From NCBI GenBank assembly GCA_045046885.1, contig JASFYX010000001.1, positions 1-32,157 of the forward strand: a stretch of 32,157 nucleotides of DNA, read 5' to 3'. A program made the position numbers and the translations under genes. Shown here in pieces: positions 9,421-17,369 of the stretch (positions within the stretch are counted from its first letter, which is position 1; every line of letters begins with the position of its first letter). A model generated the notes under the pieces. The model saw only the letters and a list, made by a program, of their open reading frames with translations. It ran no database searches and was not told where the DNA came from. This DNA is from CG1-02-35-72 sp045046885. Lineage in GTDB: Bacteria; Bacteroidota; Bacteroidia; Flavobacteriales; Flavobacteriaceae.

Positions 9421-11301
9421 ATGAGCAACAAAGAATTTGACAACATTGCATTCGATTTGCCGAAGCATCAATCTAGCGTTATAAAAGTAATTGGTGTTGG
9501 CGGCGGTGGCAGTAATGCCGTTAACCAAATGTACCAAAAAGGCATAAGTGGTGTAGATTTTGTAATTTGTAATACAGATGCACAAGCGCTACAAAACAGC
9601 CCAGTTCCTAATAAAATACAATTAGGGGTTACTCTTACCGAAGGACTTGGCGCAGGCGCCAACCCAGAAGTCGGAGAGCAGTCGGCTTTAGAAAATATCA
9701 ACGAGATAAAAAACATGCTAGATTCTAAAGCTAAAATGGTTTTTATAACTGTTGGCATGGGCGGTGGTACTGGTACAGGAGCGGCACCCATAATTGCCAA
9801 ATTAGCTAAAGAACAAGGGCTTTTAACTGTTGGTATTGTGACGATGCCTTTTATTTTTGAAGGTAAAATGCGGAATCTACAAGCCCAAAAAGGCGTTGAG
9901 AAATTACGTCAATATGTCGATTCTATTATCATTATAAATAACAATAAACTAAGAGAAGTTTACGGTAATTTAGGATATAAATCTGGCTTTTCTAAAGCAG
10001 ACGAGGTACTTTCTACGGCCGCACGCGGTATAGCCGAAGTAATTACGCACCACTACATACAAAATATAGATTTGCGCGATGCTAAAACGGTATTGTCAAA
10101 TAGTGGTACCGCTATTATGGGATCTGCTACAGCATCTGGAGACGATAGGGCACAAGAAGCCATTACCAATGCTTTAGATTCGCCATTATTGAATGATAAT
10201 AAAATTACGGGTGCCAGAAATGTGTTGCTTTTAATTGTTTCTGGATCTCAAGAAATTACAATTGATGAAATAGGTGAGATAAACGATTATATCCAAACAG
10301 AAGCTAAGACTAATGTCGATATAATTATGGGTGTGGGTGAAGATGAAACTTTAGAAGAAGCCATTTCTGTAACAGTTATCGCCACAGGATTTAACAAAGA
10401 ACAGCAACAAGAAATTACCAATACAGAAGTCAAAAAAATTGTTCATACACTAGAAGATGAGCAAGAAGTGGTGTTGGATTTAACACCAAAATTAGATGTG
10501 GATGAAGCCGATACAACGATTATAAAACACACTTTATTTGATGATGCGTTAGATTTTGAAGAGGAAGTTCCTAAATCAGGGGCAGAAAACATAGATGTTG
10601 TAGCTAAAATTGACGAAATAGAAGTTGAATTTGATGAAGTTTTAATAGAAAATATTGACGATTTTGTTATCAAATCAGTTGTAGAAAAAGAGGTTGAACC
10701 TGTTGCAGAAATAGAAGTTGAAGAAGAACCCGGCTTGTCATTTGATTTTCCAATAAACGAAACAGAACCACAACCTGTTGTTGCAGAAATTAAAATGGAA
10801 TACAGCTTAGAAGAAATAAATGAAATAGACGTTATTGATGCTGTTATTATTAAACCAGAGCCCACATTTGACGCACCAGACAACCCAGAAGTCACTTATA
10901 GCTTAGATGATTATATTGAAATTGAGAATCAGCTTGACGGAGATAAATCAGAAGATGGCGAATTAAATATTACGCTAAAAGTAGAAGAAGACACTAAAAA
11001 ACATATTGAAGAAGAAGTTAAAGAAATATCTCCTTTAGATTTTACCATTTCTGAGCTTAAAAAACGCACAGAAGATCGTAAGAAAAAAATGAGGAGCTTT
11101 AATTATAAGTTTAAAAATAAAGTGAATAGTAATATAGACGAAATAGAAAAGCAACCTGCTTACAAACGTATGGGTGTAGATTTAGAAGAAAACGAACCAT
11201 CGTCTGCTGTAACTACTTCTAGAATAACTTTAGATTTAGATGAAAATGACGACATTCAGTTGCGTTCTAACAACTCGTTTTTACACGATAATGTAGATTA
11301 A
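9421..11301 (+). CDS. ftsZ: Cell division GTPase FtsZ with long acidic C-terminal tail
   Basis: Tubulin-like GTPase that forms the Z ring. The GTP-binding domain (about residues 20-320) has GVGGGGSNAVN near 27, NTDAQAL near 51, the tubulin signature GGGTGTGAAP near 114, and the T7-loop region NVDIIMGVGEDE near 299. The remaining 300 residues are a low-complexity linker rich in Glu, Asp, Ile and Val, then a basic stretch (KKRTEDRKKKMRSFNYKFK near 550) and a terminal block with RITLDLDENDDIQL. At 626 residues it is far longer than the roughly 380-390 of E. coli FtsZ; long tails are normal in flavobacteria. It is the last gene of the dcw transcript, with a terminator 28 nt after the stop. Confidence 0.97.
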   Translation: MSNKEFDNIAFDLPKHQSSVIKVIGVGGGGSNAVNQMYQKGISGVDFVICNTDAQALQNSPVPNKIQLGVTLTEGLGAGANPEVGEQSALENINEIKNMLDSKAKMVFITVGMGGGTGTGAAPIIAKLAKEQGLLTVGIVTMPFIFEGKMRNLQAQKGVEKLRQYVDSIIIINNNKLREVYGNLGYKSGFSKADEVLSTAARGIAEVITHHYIQNIDLRDAKTVLSNSGTAIMGSATASGDDRAQEAITNALDSPLLNDNKITGARNVLLLIVSGSQEITIDEIGEINDYIQTEAKTNVDIIMGVGEDETLEEAISVTVIATGFNKEQQQEITNTEVKKIVHTLEDEQEVVLDLTPKLDVDEADTTIIKHTLFDDALDFEEEVPKSGAENIDVVAKIDEIEVEFDEVLIENIDDFVIKSVVEKEVEPVAEIEVEEEPGLSFDFPINETEPQPVVAEIKMEYSLEEINEIDVIDAVIIKPEPTFDAPDNPEVTYSLDDYIEIENQLDGDKSEDGELNITLKVEEDTKKHIEEEVKEISPLDFTISELKKRTEDRKKKMRSFNYKFKNKVNSNIDEIEKQPAYKRMGVDLEENEPSSAVTTSRITLDLDENDDIQLRSNNSFLHDNVD

Positions 11302-11328
11302 ATATTTTTGTTAATTATATGCATTTTT

Positions 11329-11358
11329 AAGATTTCCTCGTAAGAGGAAATCTTTTTT
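11329..11358 (+). terminator. Rho-independent terminator of the dcw operon
   Basis: Perfect 11-bp stem AAGATTTCCTC / GAGGAAATCTT (11329-11339 and 11344-11354) with the tetraloop GTAA and a following T run. It lies 28 nt after the ftsZ stop and before the next gene. Confidence 0.88.
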
Positions 11359-11363
11359 ATAAG

Positions 11364-11371
11364 TATATTTG
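11364..11371 (+). promoter_or_regulatory. Putative -7 element of the yqeY promoter
   Basis: TATATTTG matches the flavobacterial -7 consensus TAnnTTTG and lies 20 nt before the yqeY ATG, just after the ftsZ terminator. No TTG is found 17-19 nt upstream (that position is in the terminator stem), so the call is tentative. Confidence 0.4.
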
Positions 11372-11391
11372 TAGTCTTAAAAAGAGATAGT

Positions 11392-11839
11392 ATGAGTTTA
11401 CAATCAGATGTTATGACAGCTTTAAAAGAAGCTATGAAATCTAAAGATAAAGTCGCTTTAGAAGCTTTAAGAGCTATAAAATCGGCTTTATTATTAGCCC
11501 AAACAAAGTGGTGCTGACAGTACCATAAATGAAGCTGATGAGCTTAAAATATTACAACGACTCGTCAAACAACGTAAGGACAGTGCTGCTATTTATATAG
11601 AACAAGGCAGACAAGATTTAGCTGAACCCGAATTGGCTCAAGTTAAAATCATTGCTCCGTTTTTGCCCGAACAAATGAGCCCAGAAGAATTAGAAAAAAT
11701 CATTTCAGATATTATTCAGCAAACAGGAGTATCTACCATGAAAGATATGGGTAAAGTCATGGGTATGGCAAGCAAACAATTGGCTGGTAAAGCCGATGGC
11801 AAAACTATTTCTACAATAGTAAAACAACTTTTGAGTTAA
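11392..11839 (+). pseudogene. YqeY/GatB-like domain protein, frameshifted
   Basis: Small protein of the YqeY family (GatB/Yqey domain, related to the tail of the amidotransferase subunit GatB; its cellular role is not settled). The first frame from the ATG at 11392 reads MSLQSDVMTALKEAMKSKDK and continues through ALEALRAIKSALLLAQT, then hits TGA at 11515-11517. The +1 frame continues the family sequence from about 11507 (SGADSTINEADELKILQRL, then KQRKDSAAIY, FLPEQMSPEELE, MKDMGKVMG and KADGKTISTIVKQLLS) to the TAA at 11837. Joined, the two parts give about 149 residues, the normal length. One extra base, or two missing ones, in the A-rich stretch 11501-11507 (AAACAAA) explains the break. It may be a true mutation or a sequencing error. 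Confidence 0.85.
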
Positions 11840-11850
11840 AAAAAATATTT

Positions 11851-11924
11851 GGCCCCGTGGCGCAACTGAATAGCGCATCAGATTTCGGCTCTGAGGGTTG
11901 CAGGTTTGAATCCTGCCGGGGTCA
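11851..11924 (+). tRNA. tRNA-Arg (anticodon UCG)
   Basis: A full cloverleaf can be folded by hand. The acceptor pairs GGCCCCG with CGGGGTC (one G-T pair), the D stem GCGC with GCGC, the anticodon stem TCAGA with TCTGA, and the T stem GCAGG with CCTGC, with discriminator A. The loop TTTCGGC places TCG at positions 34-36, so it reads arginine CGA and, by wobble, CGG. CCA is not encoded (the bases after the discriminator are CGA) and must be added later. The D loop has A at position 19 and the T loop has T at 56, in place of the usual G19-C56. It starts 11 nt after the yqeY stop and may share its transcript. Confidence 0.96.
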
Positions 11925-11951
11925 CGAATAAACCAACAAAAAGTTGGAATT

Positions 11952-11988
11952 GAGCAAGTTCAAAATATAGAGCTTGCTCTTTTATTTT
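11952..11988 (+). terminator. Probable terminator after tRNA-Arg
   Basis: GAGCAAG (11952-11958) pairs with CTTGCTC (11973-11979) over a 14-nt loop, followed by the T-rich run TTTTATTTT. It lies 27 nt after the tRNA. An outer 12-bp inverted repeat (AAACCAACAAAA at 11930, TTTTGTTGGTTT at 12007) surrounds it. Confidence 0.6.
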
Positions 11989-12153
11989 GAATTATGCGTA
12001 GATTTCTTTTGTTGGTTTTCAATCCAGATATCCATCAGGAAGCGCTTTCTCGGAAAACTAAAGTAATTCCTCTCACAAGATTATAATAAAGCCAACGGTT
12101 ATAAAATAAAATTGTACTTTTAGCTATCTGTTTTTAAATCTGTATAGAGAAAT

Positions 12154-15100
12154 ATGAAATTAAATTTTGTAATATTTTTATTGGTTATTTGCTTTGTAAG
12201 TTGCAAAAACAACAATAAAAGTATTGCCATTGAAAATAGCAGTCTCAATTATCAAAAAATTCCAACATCCTCAAGTGGATTAGATTTTAACAATGTTCTA
12301 GTACACGATTTAAAAACAAAATCTAATTTATTTGATGATGATTATTTTTATAATGGTGCAGGAGTCGGTATTGAAGACATAAATAATGATGGCTTAAAAG
12401 ATATTTTCTTTTGTGGCAACCAAGTGCCTAATAAACTCTATTTAAATAAAGGTAACTTGGTTTTTGAAGATATTTCCACTTCAGCCAACATAAATCCGCT
12501 TAATAAAAATTGGTCTAATGGCGTCACTTTTGCCGATGTTAATAATGATGGCTGGATGGATATTTATGTAGCACAAGGTGGCCCTTATAAAAAAGAAAAA
12601 AGAAAAAATCTTTTATTTATAAATCAGAAAGACAACACTTTTAAAGAAGAAGCCTCGTTATATGGCCTCGATGATCATAGCATAAGTACACAAGCTGCAT
12701 TCTTAGATTTTGATAAAGACGGTGATTTAGATTGTGTGGTTTTAAATGAAAACGATTTTTATGGTGTTGACCCCACCATATTTTACAAAATATTAAAAGA
12801 TAAAAAACAGTTAAAAGAAAATTCTAGTCACCTATACAAAAATGATAATGGCAAATTTACTGATGTAACAGAGCAGGCTGGTTTGTTAAGGCCAACATTT
12901 GGATTAGGTCTTTGCATAAGCGATTTAAATAATGATAACTGGCAAGATATATATCTTGTGAATGATTATTATCTCCCAGATGCAATCTATATCAACAATA
13001 AAAATGGCACTTTTTCTAACCAGACAAAAAAGCTTACAAATCAGATTTCATTTTCAGGAATGGGTATTGACATTGCAGATATAAACAATGATAATTTACA
13101 AGATATTTTTGTGTTAGATATGGCACCCATAAGTCACGAAAAGTCTTTGACATTAATGTCATCTATGAATGTATCACAATTTAATTTTTTGAATAAAACT
13201 CTGGGATATCAAGTTCAGTATATGTACAATTCTCTGCAATTGAACCTAGGTCATAATAAATATCATAACATTTCACAATTGACCAATTTGGCAAAAAGTG
13301 GATGGAGTTGGGCACCACTAATATTTGATTATGATAATGATGGGAAAGAAGACCTTTATATTACAAATGGGTATAGAAAATACGGTTCAGATAAAGATGC
13401 TAGAGTAAGGGTTTTTAAAGCAAAACAATTATTTAAAGGAGATGTGCCTTTGGCTGTTAAAGAAGATATTTATAACAGTTTACCCTCTGAAAAATTAACC
13501 AATTTATTATTTAAAAATAAAGGTGATTTAAATTTTGATAATGTTACGAACCTTTCTGGTTTAGAAGAGCCTTCCTTTTCAAATGGTGCAGCTTACGCTG
13601 ATTTAGATAATGATGGCGATTTAGATATTGTTGTTAATAATATTGATGATAAAGCCTTTTTGTATAAAAATATGGCTGTTGAAAATGGATTGGGAAACTA
13701 TATTAAAATAGTGACTAAAGGAATTTTATCTGAAGATTTTGCTAAAGTTTCTATAAAATATAATGGCAAATCAAGAACAAAAGAAGCCAAAAGAGTAAGA
13801 GGTTATAGATCTGCTGTAGATAAAACTATTCATTTTGGTATAGGTAAAGATTCTATTTTAGATGAAGTTAAAGTAGTTTGGCTATCTGGGAAACATCAAG
13901 AATTATATAATGTAAAGGCAAATACAACTTTAACATTTAAAGAAATCGAGGCTCAAAATTCTAATGCAAAACCTATTATAAATAGCAAATTATTATTCAC
14001 AAATATTGAAGGGCTTATTGACTTCACTCATAAAGAAAATGATTTTAATGATTTCGAAAAAGAAATCCTTTTACCTTACAAGCAATCTACTTTAGGTCCT
14101 TATATTACTAAAGGAGACGTTAATGGAGATGGTAATGATGATGTGTATATTGGGGGGGCTCACGGTCAATCTGGACAGTTGTTTATTCAAACAAAAAAGG
14201 GTTTTTTAAATGTTAAAAATAAAGTTTTTGAAGAAGATTCACAATATGAGGATATGGAGGCTTTATTTATAGACATAGATAATGATAACGATAATGATTT
14301 ATATATTGTAAGTGGTGGTAGCGAATTTAATGAACGTTCAGAATATTTAAAAGATAGAATTTATTTAAACGATGGAAAAGGAAACTTTTCAAGATTTGGG
14401 CCATCAGAAATAGATTATTATACAATAAGTGGTAAAACAGTTACTAAAATAGATTTTGATAAAGATGGAGACTTTGATCTTATTGTTGGCAATAGGATAA
14501 AGCCCCAAAAATATCCTTTGCATGACCCTTCGCTAATTTATGAAAATGTAAAAGGAACTTTTAAAAATGTAACCGCCATAGTGGCTCCAGAATTCGAAAA
14601 TTTTGGTATTGTAAATAAAGTTATTGCTACCGATTTTAACAATGATGGTTGGGAAGATTTTATTGCGGTAGGAGAATGGACACATATAGGTATTTTTATA
14701 AATGATAAACATAATAATTTTAAAGATATCTCTGGTTTAAGCGGCTTAGATAAAGAAACAGGATGGTGGTTTAGTATTATTCCAACCGATGTGAATAATG
14801 ATGGCAAAAAAGATTATTTGATTGGAAATATTGGTCTTAATTATAAATATAAAGCAAGCCCTAAAAATCCTTTATATATTTATGCAAACGACTTTGATTT
14901 AAACGGTACACTTGATGTTGTTTTAAGTGTTAAAAATAAAGGCAAGTTTGTGCCGGTTCGTGGAAAAGAATGTTCAACAAGACAAATGGCTTTTATTTCT
15001 AAAAAAATACCGACATTTAGCCAATTTGCAAACGCTTCTTTAGAAGAGATATACGGTAAAAAAATATTTACCTCGTACCAAAAAGAAGCTACCCAATTTA

Positions 15101-15471
15101 AATCTATTTTGCTTTTAAACGAAGGAGAAGGTAAATTTAAAAAAATTGAACTTACAAATATGGCTCAAAGTATGCCTATTTTAGATGGTGATACTTTTGA
15201 TTTTAACAAGGATGGATTTGAGGATATTATTGTAGTTGGGAACATATATAATACCGAAGTTGAAACGCCTCGTTTAGATAACCCTTTTGCTTTGGTATTG
15301 TTATCAAATAAAAAAGATGGATATACAGTTTTAGGACCTGATAAAACAGGTTTATACATTGATGGAAATGCTAAATCTGTTAAACTTATAAAACAAGATT
15401 ATTTAAAAAAGATTTTAGCCATTATAACTATAAATAATGCTAAAACAAAAACATTTGAGTTAAATAATTAA
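12154..15471 (+). CDS. VCBS/FG-GAP repeat lipoprotein with ASPIC/UnbV domain (CRTAC1-like)
   Basis: Large exported lipoprotein of unknown substrate. The N terminus MKLNFVIFLLVICFVSCK is a type II signal peptide with lipobox FVSC and lipid-carrying Cys17. The mature part has fourteen copies of a calcium-binding D-x-[ND]-x-[DN]-G-type motif, for example EDINNDGLKDIF near residue 75, ADVNNDGWMDIY, LDFDKDGDLDCV and TDFNNDGWEDFI, in two groups as expected for FG-GAP/VCBS beta-propellers. Between them, near residues 545-600, is an ASPIC/UnbV-like segment (RGYRSAVDKTIHFGIG, VKVVWLSGKHQE). There is no type IX sorting domain at the C terminus. Relatives of this size in Bacteroidota often sit in SusC/SusD loci; here the gene stands alone. 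Family call is firm, function is not known. Confidence 0.88.
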   Translation: MKLNFVIFLLVICFVSCKNNNKSIAIENSSLNYQKIPTSSSGLDFNNVLVHDLKTKSNLFDDDYFYNGAGVGIEDINNDGLKDIFFCGNQVPNKLYLNKGNLVFEDISTSANINPLNKNWSNGVTFADVNNDGWMDIYVAQGGPYKKEKRKNLLFINQKDNTFKEEASLYGLDDHSISTQAAFLDFDKDGDLDCVVLNENDFYGVDPTIFYKILKDKKQLKENSSHLYKNDNGKFTDVTEQAGLLRPTFGLGLCISDLNNDNWQDIYLVNDYYLPDAIYINNKNGTFSNQTKKLTNQISFSGMGIDIADINNDNLQDIFVLDMAPISHEKSLTLMSSMNVSQFNFLNKTLGYQVQYMYNSLQLNLGHNKYHNISQLTNLAKSGWSWAPLIFDYDNDGKEDLYITNGYRKYGSDKDARVRVFKAKQLFKGDVPLAVKEDIYNSLPSEKLTNLLFKNKGDLNFDNVTNLSGLEEPSFSNGAAYADLDNDGDLDIVVNNIDDKAFLYKNMAVENGLGNYIKIVTKGILSEDFAKVSIKYNGKSRTKEAKRVRGYRSAVDKTIHFGIGKDSILDEVKVVWLSGKHQELYNVKANTTLTFKEIEAQNSNAKPIINSKLLFTNIEGLIDFTHKENDFNDFEKEILLPYKQSTLGPYITKGDVNGDGNDDVYIGGAHGQSGQLFIQTKKGFLNVKNKVFEEDSQYEDMEALFIDIDNDNDNDLYIVSGGSEFNERSEYLKDRIYLNDGKGNFSRFGPSEIDYYTISGKTVTKIDFDKDGDFDLIVGNRIKPQKYPLHDPSLIYENVKGTFKNVTAIVAPEFENFGIVNKVIATDFNNDGWEDFIAVGEWTHIGIFINDKHNNFKDISGLSGLDKETGWWFSIIPTDVNNDGKKDYLIGNIGLNYKYKASPKNPLYIYANDFDLNGTLDVVLSVKNKGKFVPVRGKECSTRQMAFISKKIPTFSQFANASLEEIYGKKIFTSYQKEATQFKSILLLNEGEGKFKKIELTNMAQSMPILDGDTFDFNKDGFEDIIVVGNIYNTEVETPRLDNPFALVLLSNKKDGYTVLGPDKTGLYIDGNAKSVKLIKQDYLKKILAIITINNAKTKTFELNN

Positions 15472-15581
15472 AAACTAATAATATATCTTTTATTTGAATT
15501 ATGGAGTACAAAGGAAAGCCGAAGTAGATCCTGCCTGTTCTCAACAACTTATTAAAATAAACCTAAATTTGTATGACTCAT

Positions 15582-15605
15582 ACCACGCGCATGGATGCGC
15601 GCGGT
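15582..15605. repeat. GC-rich palindromic hairpin
   Basis: ACC-A-CGCGCAT / ATGCGCG-C-GGT around a GG centre: ten paired positions with one A/C mismatch. Its GC content is far above that of the surrounding DNA. The sequence has the look of a dispersed intergenic palindrome, but copy number cannot be judged from one window. Confidence 0.55.
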
Positions 15606-15629
15606 TACAATTTGCTATAAGCTCAAATA

Positions 15630-15671
15630 ATTCTTCCCCCTCCGATGGGGCGTTAGAGGGGCGTTAAGAAT
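15630..15671. repeat. Imperfect inverted repeat with C/G-rich arms
   Basis: ATTCTT (15630-15635) and CCCCTC (15637-15642) pair with GAGGGG (15656-15661) and AAGAAT (15666-15671). A second, competing pairing CCCC / GGGG exists inside. C-rich/G-rich blocks of this kind are frequent dispersed intergenic repeats in Bacteroidota; here only one copy is seen. Confidence 0.4.
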
Positions 15672-15849
15672 GTCCTTTAACCACAATCTTCATTACCTTT
15701 AAATTCAACCAAAAAAAGGTAAATATTTGAACGATAAAAAGGCGTCTTATAAACCTGATTCTTTTTCCGGGCTCAGTACCGTAAGATATATTGCTATAGG
15801 GTACCGACTTATTTATAATATGATTATCCATAATTGTATTTTTAAAATG

Positions 15850-17307
15850 TTATTCGGGTATCAACCACCAAAATGGTTTGGCTTTGGCTTTATATAAAAA
15901 CATATAATGCATAAATAATTTCATCCAATGTCCTGCGGTACCTACTACGCCGACAGTATCGCCAATTTTTCTTCCCCATTTAGGATATTTCTCCCAATCG
16001 GGTACAATGGGGTTAACAGTCATAACGGCTGCCTGACCTTTTAAGAGACCATAACCAGCAGAGACTATACAAGCAGCGCCCATTCTAGCCATTGAAGCCT
16101 TATGGGGATGGTCTTTCTTGCCTGTTTTTATTTGATGAATTATATTTTCTGCTACAATTTTTCCTATTACACCCGATGGCATGCCCGTTCTGGGCGGTGT
16201 AGGAAAAATTTTTGTCCCATTAGGACTTGTCATGGGTTTAGACATACCATGAGGCGGTGCAAAAGCAATACCAGCCGCATAAATATTAGCGTATTTAGCG
16301 CTTTGGTAGATTGAAGGCCAATCTGCAGCACGCCATTCTTCATAGGGTTTTGGGGTGTAATCGGCATCAACACGCATCATGCCGTTGGCTACAAAAACTT
16401 CGGCACTGATATCTTTATTGTTTTTATCGAAAGCTTTCATACCGGCGCCTGAAAAACCTGGGATTAGCATAGCAAAATCGAATTCTTTTGTATGCTGTTC
16501 GCCTCTTAAATTCTCATAGTAAACTTTACCTTTTTCTACTTTCTGTACACCGGCTCTTTTAATCCATCTTATACCGTATTCTTTTAAAATAGATTCGGTA
16601 AATATTTTAGTAGGGGTAACGTAACCGCTTCTTTTAACATAAGCACCGCCCATGCCAAAATCGCCAAGTTCATATTCGTTGCTTATCCACCATAAATCGG
16701 CCAAATGCATTAAGTTTCGTTTCTTAATTTCGAAAGCAATGTTTAAAACATATTCAAAAGCCGCCCCTTGACAAGTTGCCAAAGGATGCCCCGTGCCGAT
16801 TAAAAAAGTTTGTTTTTCGCCATTTTCCATCTTTTTTAAAGATTTTTCCAGTGTTTCCCAAGCATGTGCCGCATGGTCATAAGTACAAACTGATTGTGTG
16901 AATTTTTGAGGACCAAGTCCTTCAGTAGCCTCAAAATTTAGTTTGGGACCAGTTCCGTTTATCAGATAGTCAAAGCTGACTTTTTCTTCTTTTCCTGCGT
17001 CGTCACCGGCAACATATTTAATTTTTACAAAACCTTTATCATTATCAGAATCCCCTTCAGGGTGAATGGAAAGTGCTAGAGCTTGTTTGTAATCAACACC
17101 TAGTTTTTTATACACAGGAGCTAATTTAAACTTAACTTGTTCGGGCGTCATTAAACCAACACCAACCCAAATATTAGAGGGAATCCATTGGAAATTACTA
17201 TTGGGTGAAACCATAATAATTTCGTGTTTTTTCTTGAGAGATTTACTCAAATAAGAGATTGCGGTATGACCCGAAATACCGGCTCCCAGCACTACTACTT
17301 TAGCCAT
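15850..17307 (-). CDS. Sulfide:quinone oxidoreductase-like FAD-dependent oxidoreductase
   Basis: Flavoprotein of the disulfide-reductase-like superfamily, closest by its features to sulfide:quinone oxidoreductases, which oxidise sulfide and pass electrons to quinone at the membrane. Seen: an N-terminal FAD loop VVVLGAGISGHTA (residues 4-16), NFQWIPSNIWVGVG near 38-51, a second dinucleotide region after residue 165 (TFLIGTGHPLATCQGAAFEY), and a C-terminal FAD segment NIYAAGIAF near 341. Cysteines lie at 141, 179 and 413. SQRs use two or three cysteines for sulfur chemistry, and the first two spacings fit, but I cannot align the third with certainty. The C terminus (about 455-482) is aromatic and amphipathic, as in membrane-bound SQRs. 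It has its own promoter with a Crp/Fnr-like site. Superfamily sure, substrate less so. Confidence 0.78.
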   Translation of the reverse strand: MAKVVVLGAGISGHTAISYLSKSLKKKHEIIMVSPNSNFQWIPSNIWVGVGLMTPEQVKFKLAPVYKKLGVDYKQALALSIHPEGDSDNDKGFVKIKYVAGDDAGKEEKVSFDYLINGTGPKLNFEATEGLGPQKFTQSVCTYDHAAHAWETLEKSLKKMENGEKQTFLIGTGHPLATCQGAAFEYVLNIAFEIKKRNLMHLADLWWISNEYELGDFGMGGAYVKRSGYVTPTKIFTESILKEYGIRWIKRAGVQKVEKGKVYYENLRGEQHTKEFDFAMLIPGFSGAGMKAFDKNNKDISAEVFVANGMMRVDADYTPKPYEEWRAADWPSIYQSAKYANIYAAGIAFAPPHGMSKPMTSPNGTKIFPTPPRTGMPSGVIGKIVAENIIHQIKTGKKDHPHKASMARMGAACIVSAGYGLLKGQAAVMTVNPIVPDWEKYPKWGRKIGDTVGVVGTAGHWMKLFMHYMFLYKAKAKPFWWLIPE

Positions 17308-17325
17308 ATTTTATTGAATTTTAGC

Positions 17326-17353
17326 CAAATGTATGCCAATAAGCTCCTTTTAA
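17326..17353 (-). promoter_or_regulatory. Putative promoter of the SQR-like gene
   Basis: On the minus strand TACATTTG (17333-17326) matches the flavobacterial -7 element TAnnTTTG. Seventeen nt upstream lies TTA (17353-17351), one base off the TTG -33 element. Expected start of transcription is near 17321, 14 nt before the ATG. Confidence 0.55.
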
Positions 17354-17355
17354 AT

Positions 17356-17369
17356 GTAACCAATGTTAC
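17356..17369. promoter_or_regulatory. Crp/Fnr-type palindrome upstream of the SQR-like gene
   Basis: GTAAC-CAAT-GTTAC is a perfect 5-4-5 palindrome, the geometry of Crp/Fnr-family operators. Its centre (17362.5) lies about 41 bp upstream of the predicted start, directly next to the -33 region, as for a class II activator site. The regulator is not in this window. Confidence 0.5.

Larger units (their letters stand above)
15472..15849. other. 378-nt convergent intergenic region with hairpins, no gene
   Basis: Lies between the stops of the VCBS lipoprotein (+) and the SQR-like gene (-). No ORF with coding character was found. It holds two clear inverted repeats listed separately (15582-15605 and 15630-15671). 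A weaker pair, GTACC / GGTAC near 15776 and 15801, is also visible. No clean terminator with a T run could be assigned to either flanking gene. Confidence 0.6.

Noticed and set aside
10443..10895. 150-residue Ser/Thr-rich open frame on the minus strand within ftsZ
   Set aside because: It is the complement of the GAA/GAT-rich acidic tail of ftsZ, which automatically gives Ser, Thr and Phe codons without stops. No start context, no family and no operon support.
11500..11517. Programmed frameshift in yqeY
   Set aside because: The shift needed is +1, no known +1 recoding signal is visible, and I know of no recoding in this family. A mutation or sequencing error in the A-rich stretch is simpler.
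15496..15620. Possible decayed coding remnant after the lipoprotein gene
   Set aside because: Short open stretches exist (for example from the ATG at 15500) but stop quickly, and no translated piece could be assigned to a family.
16102..16314. Small plus-strand frame inside the SQR-like gene
   Set aside because: It lies wholly within a well-supported gene on the other strand and has no recognisable features; the same holds for the other short frames opposite mraY, ftsA, atpA, atpH and porW.
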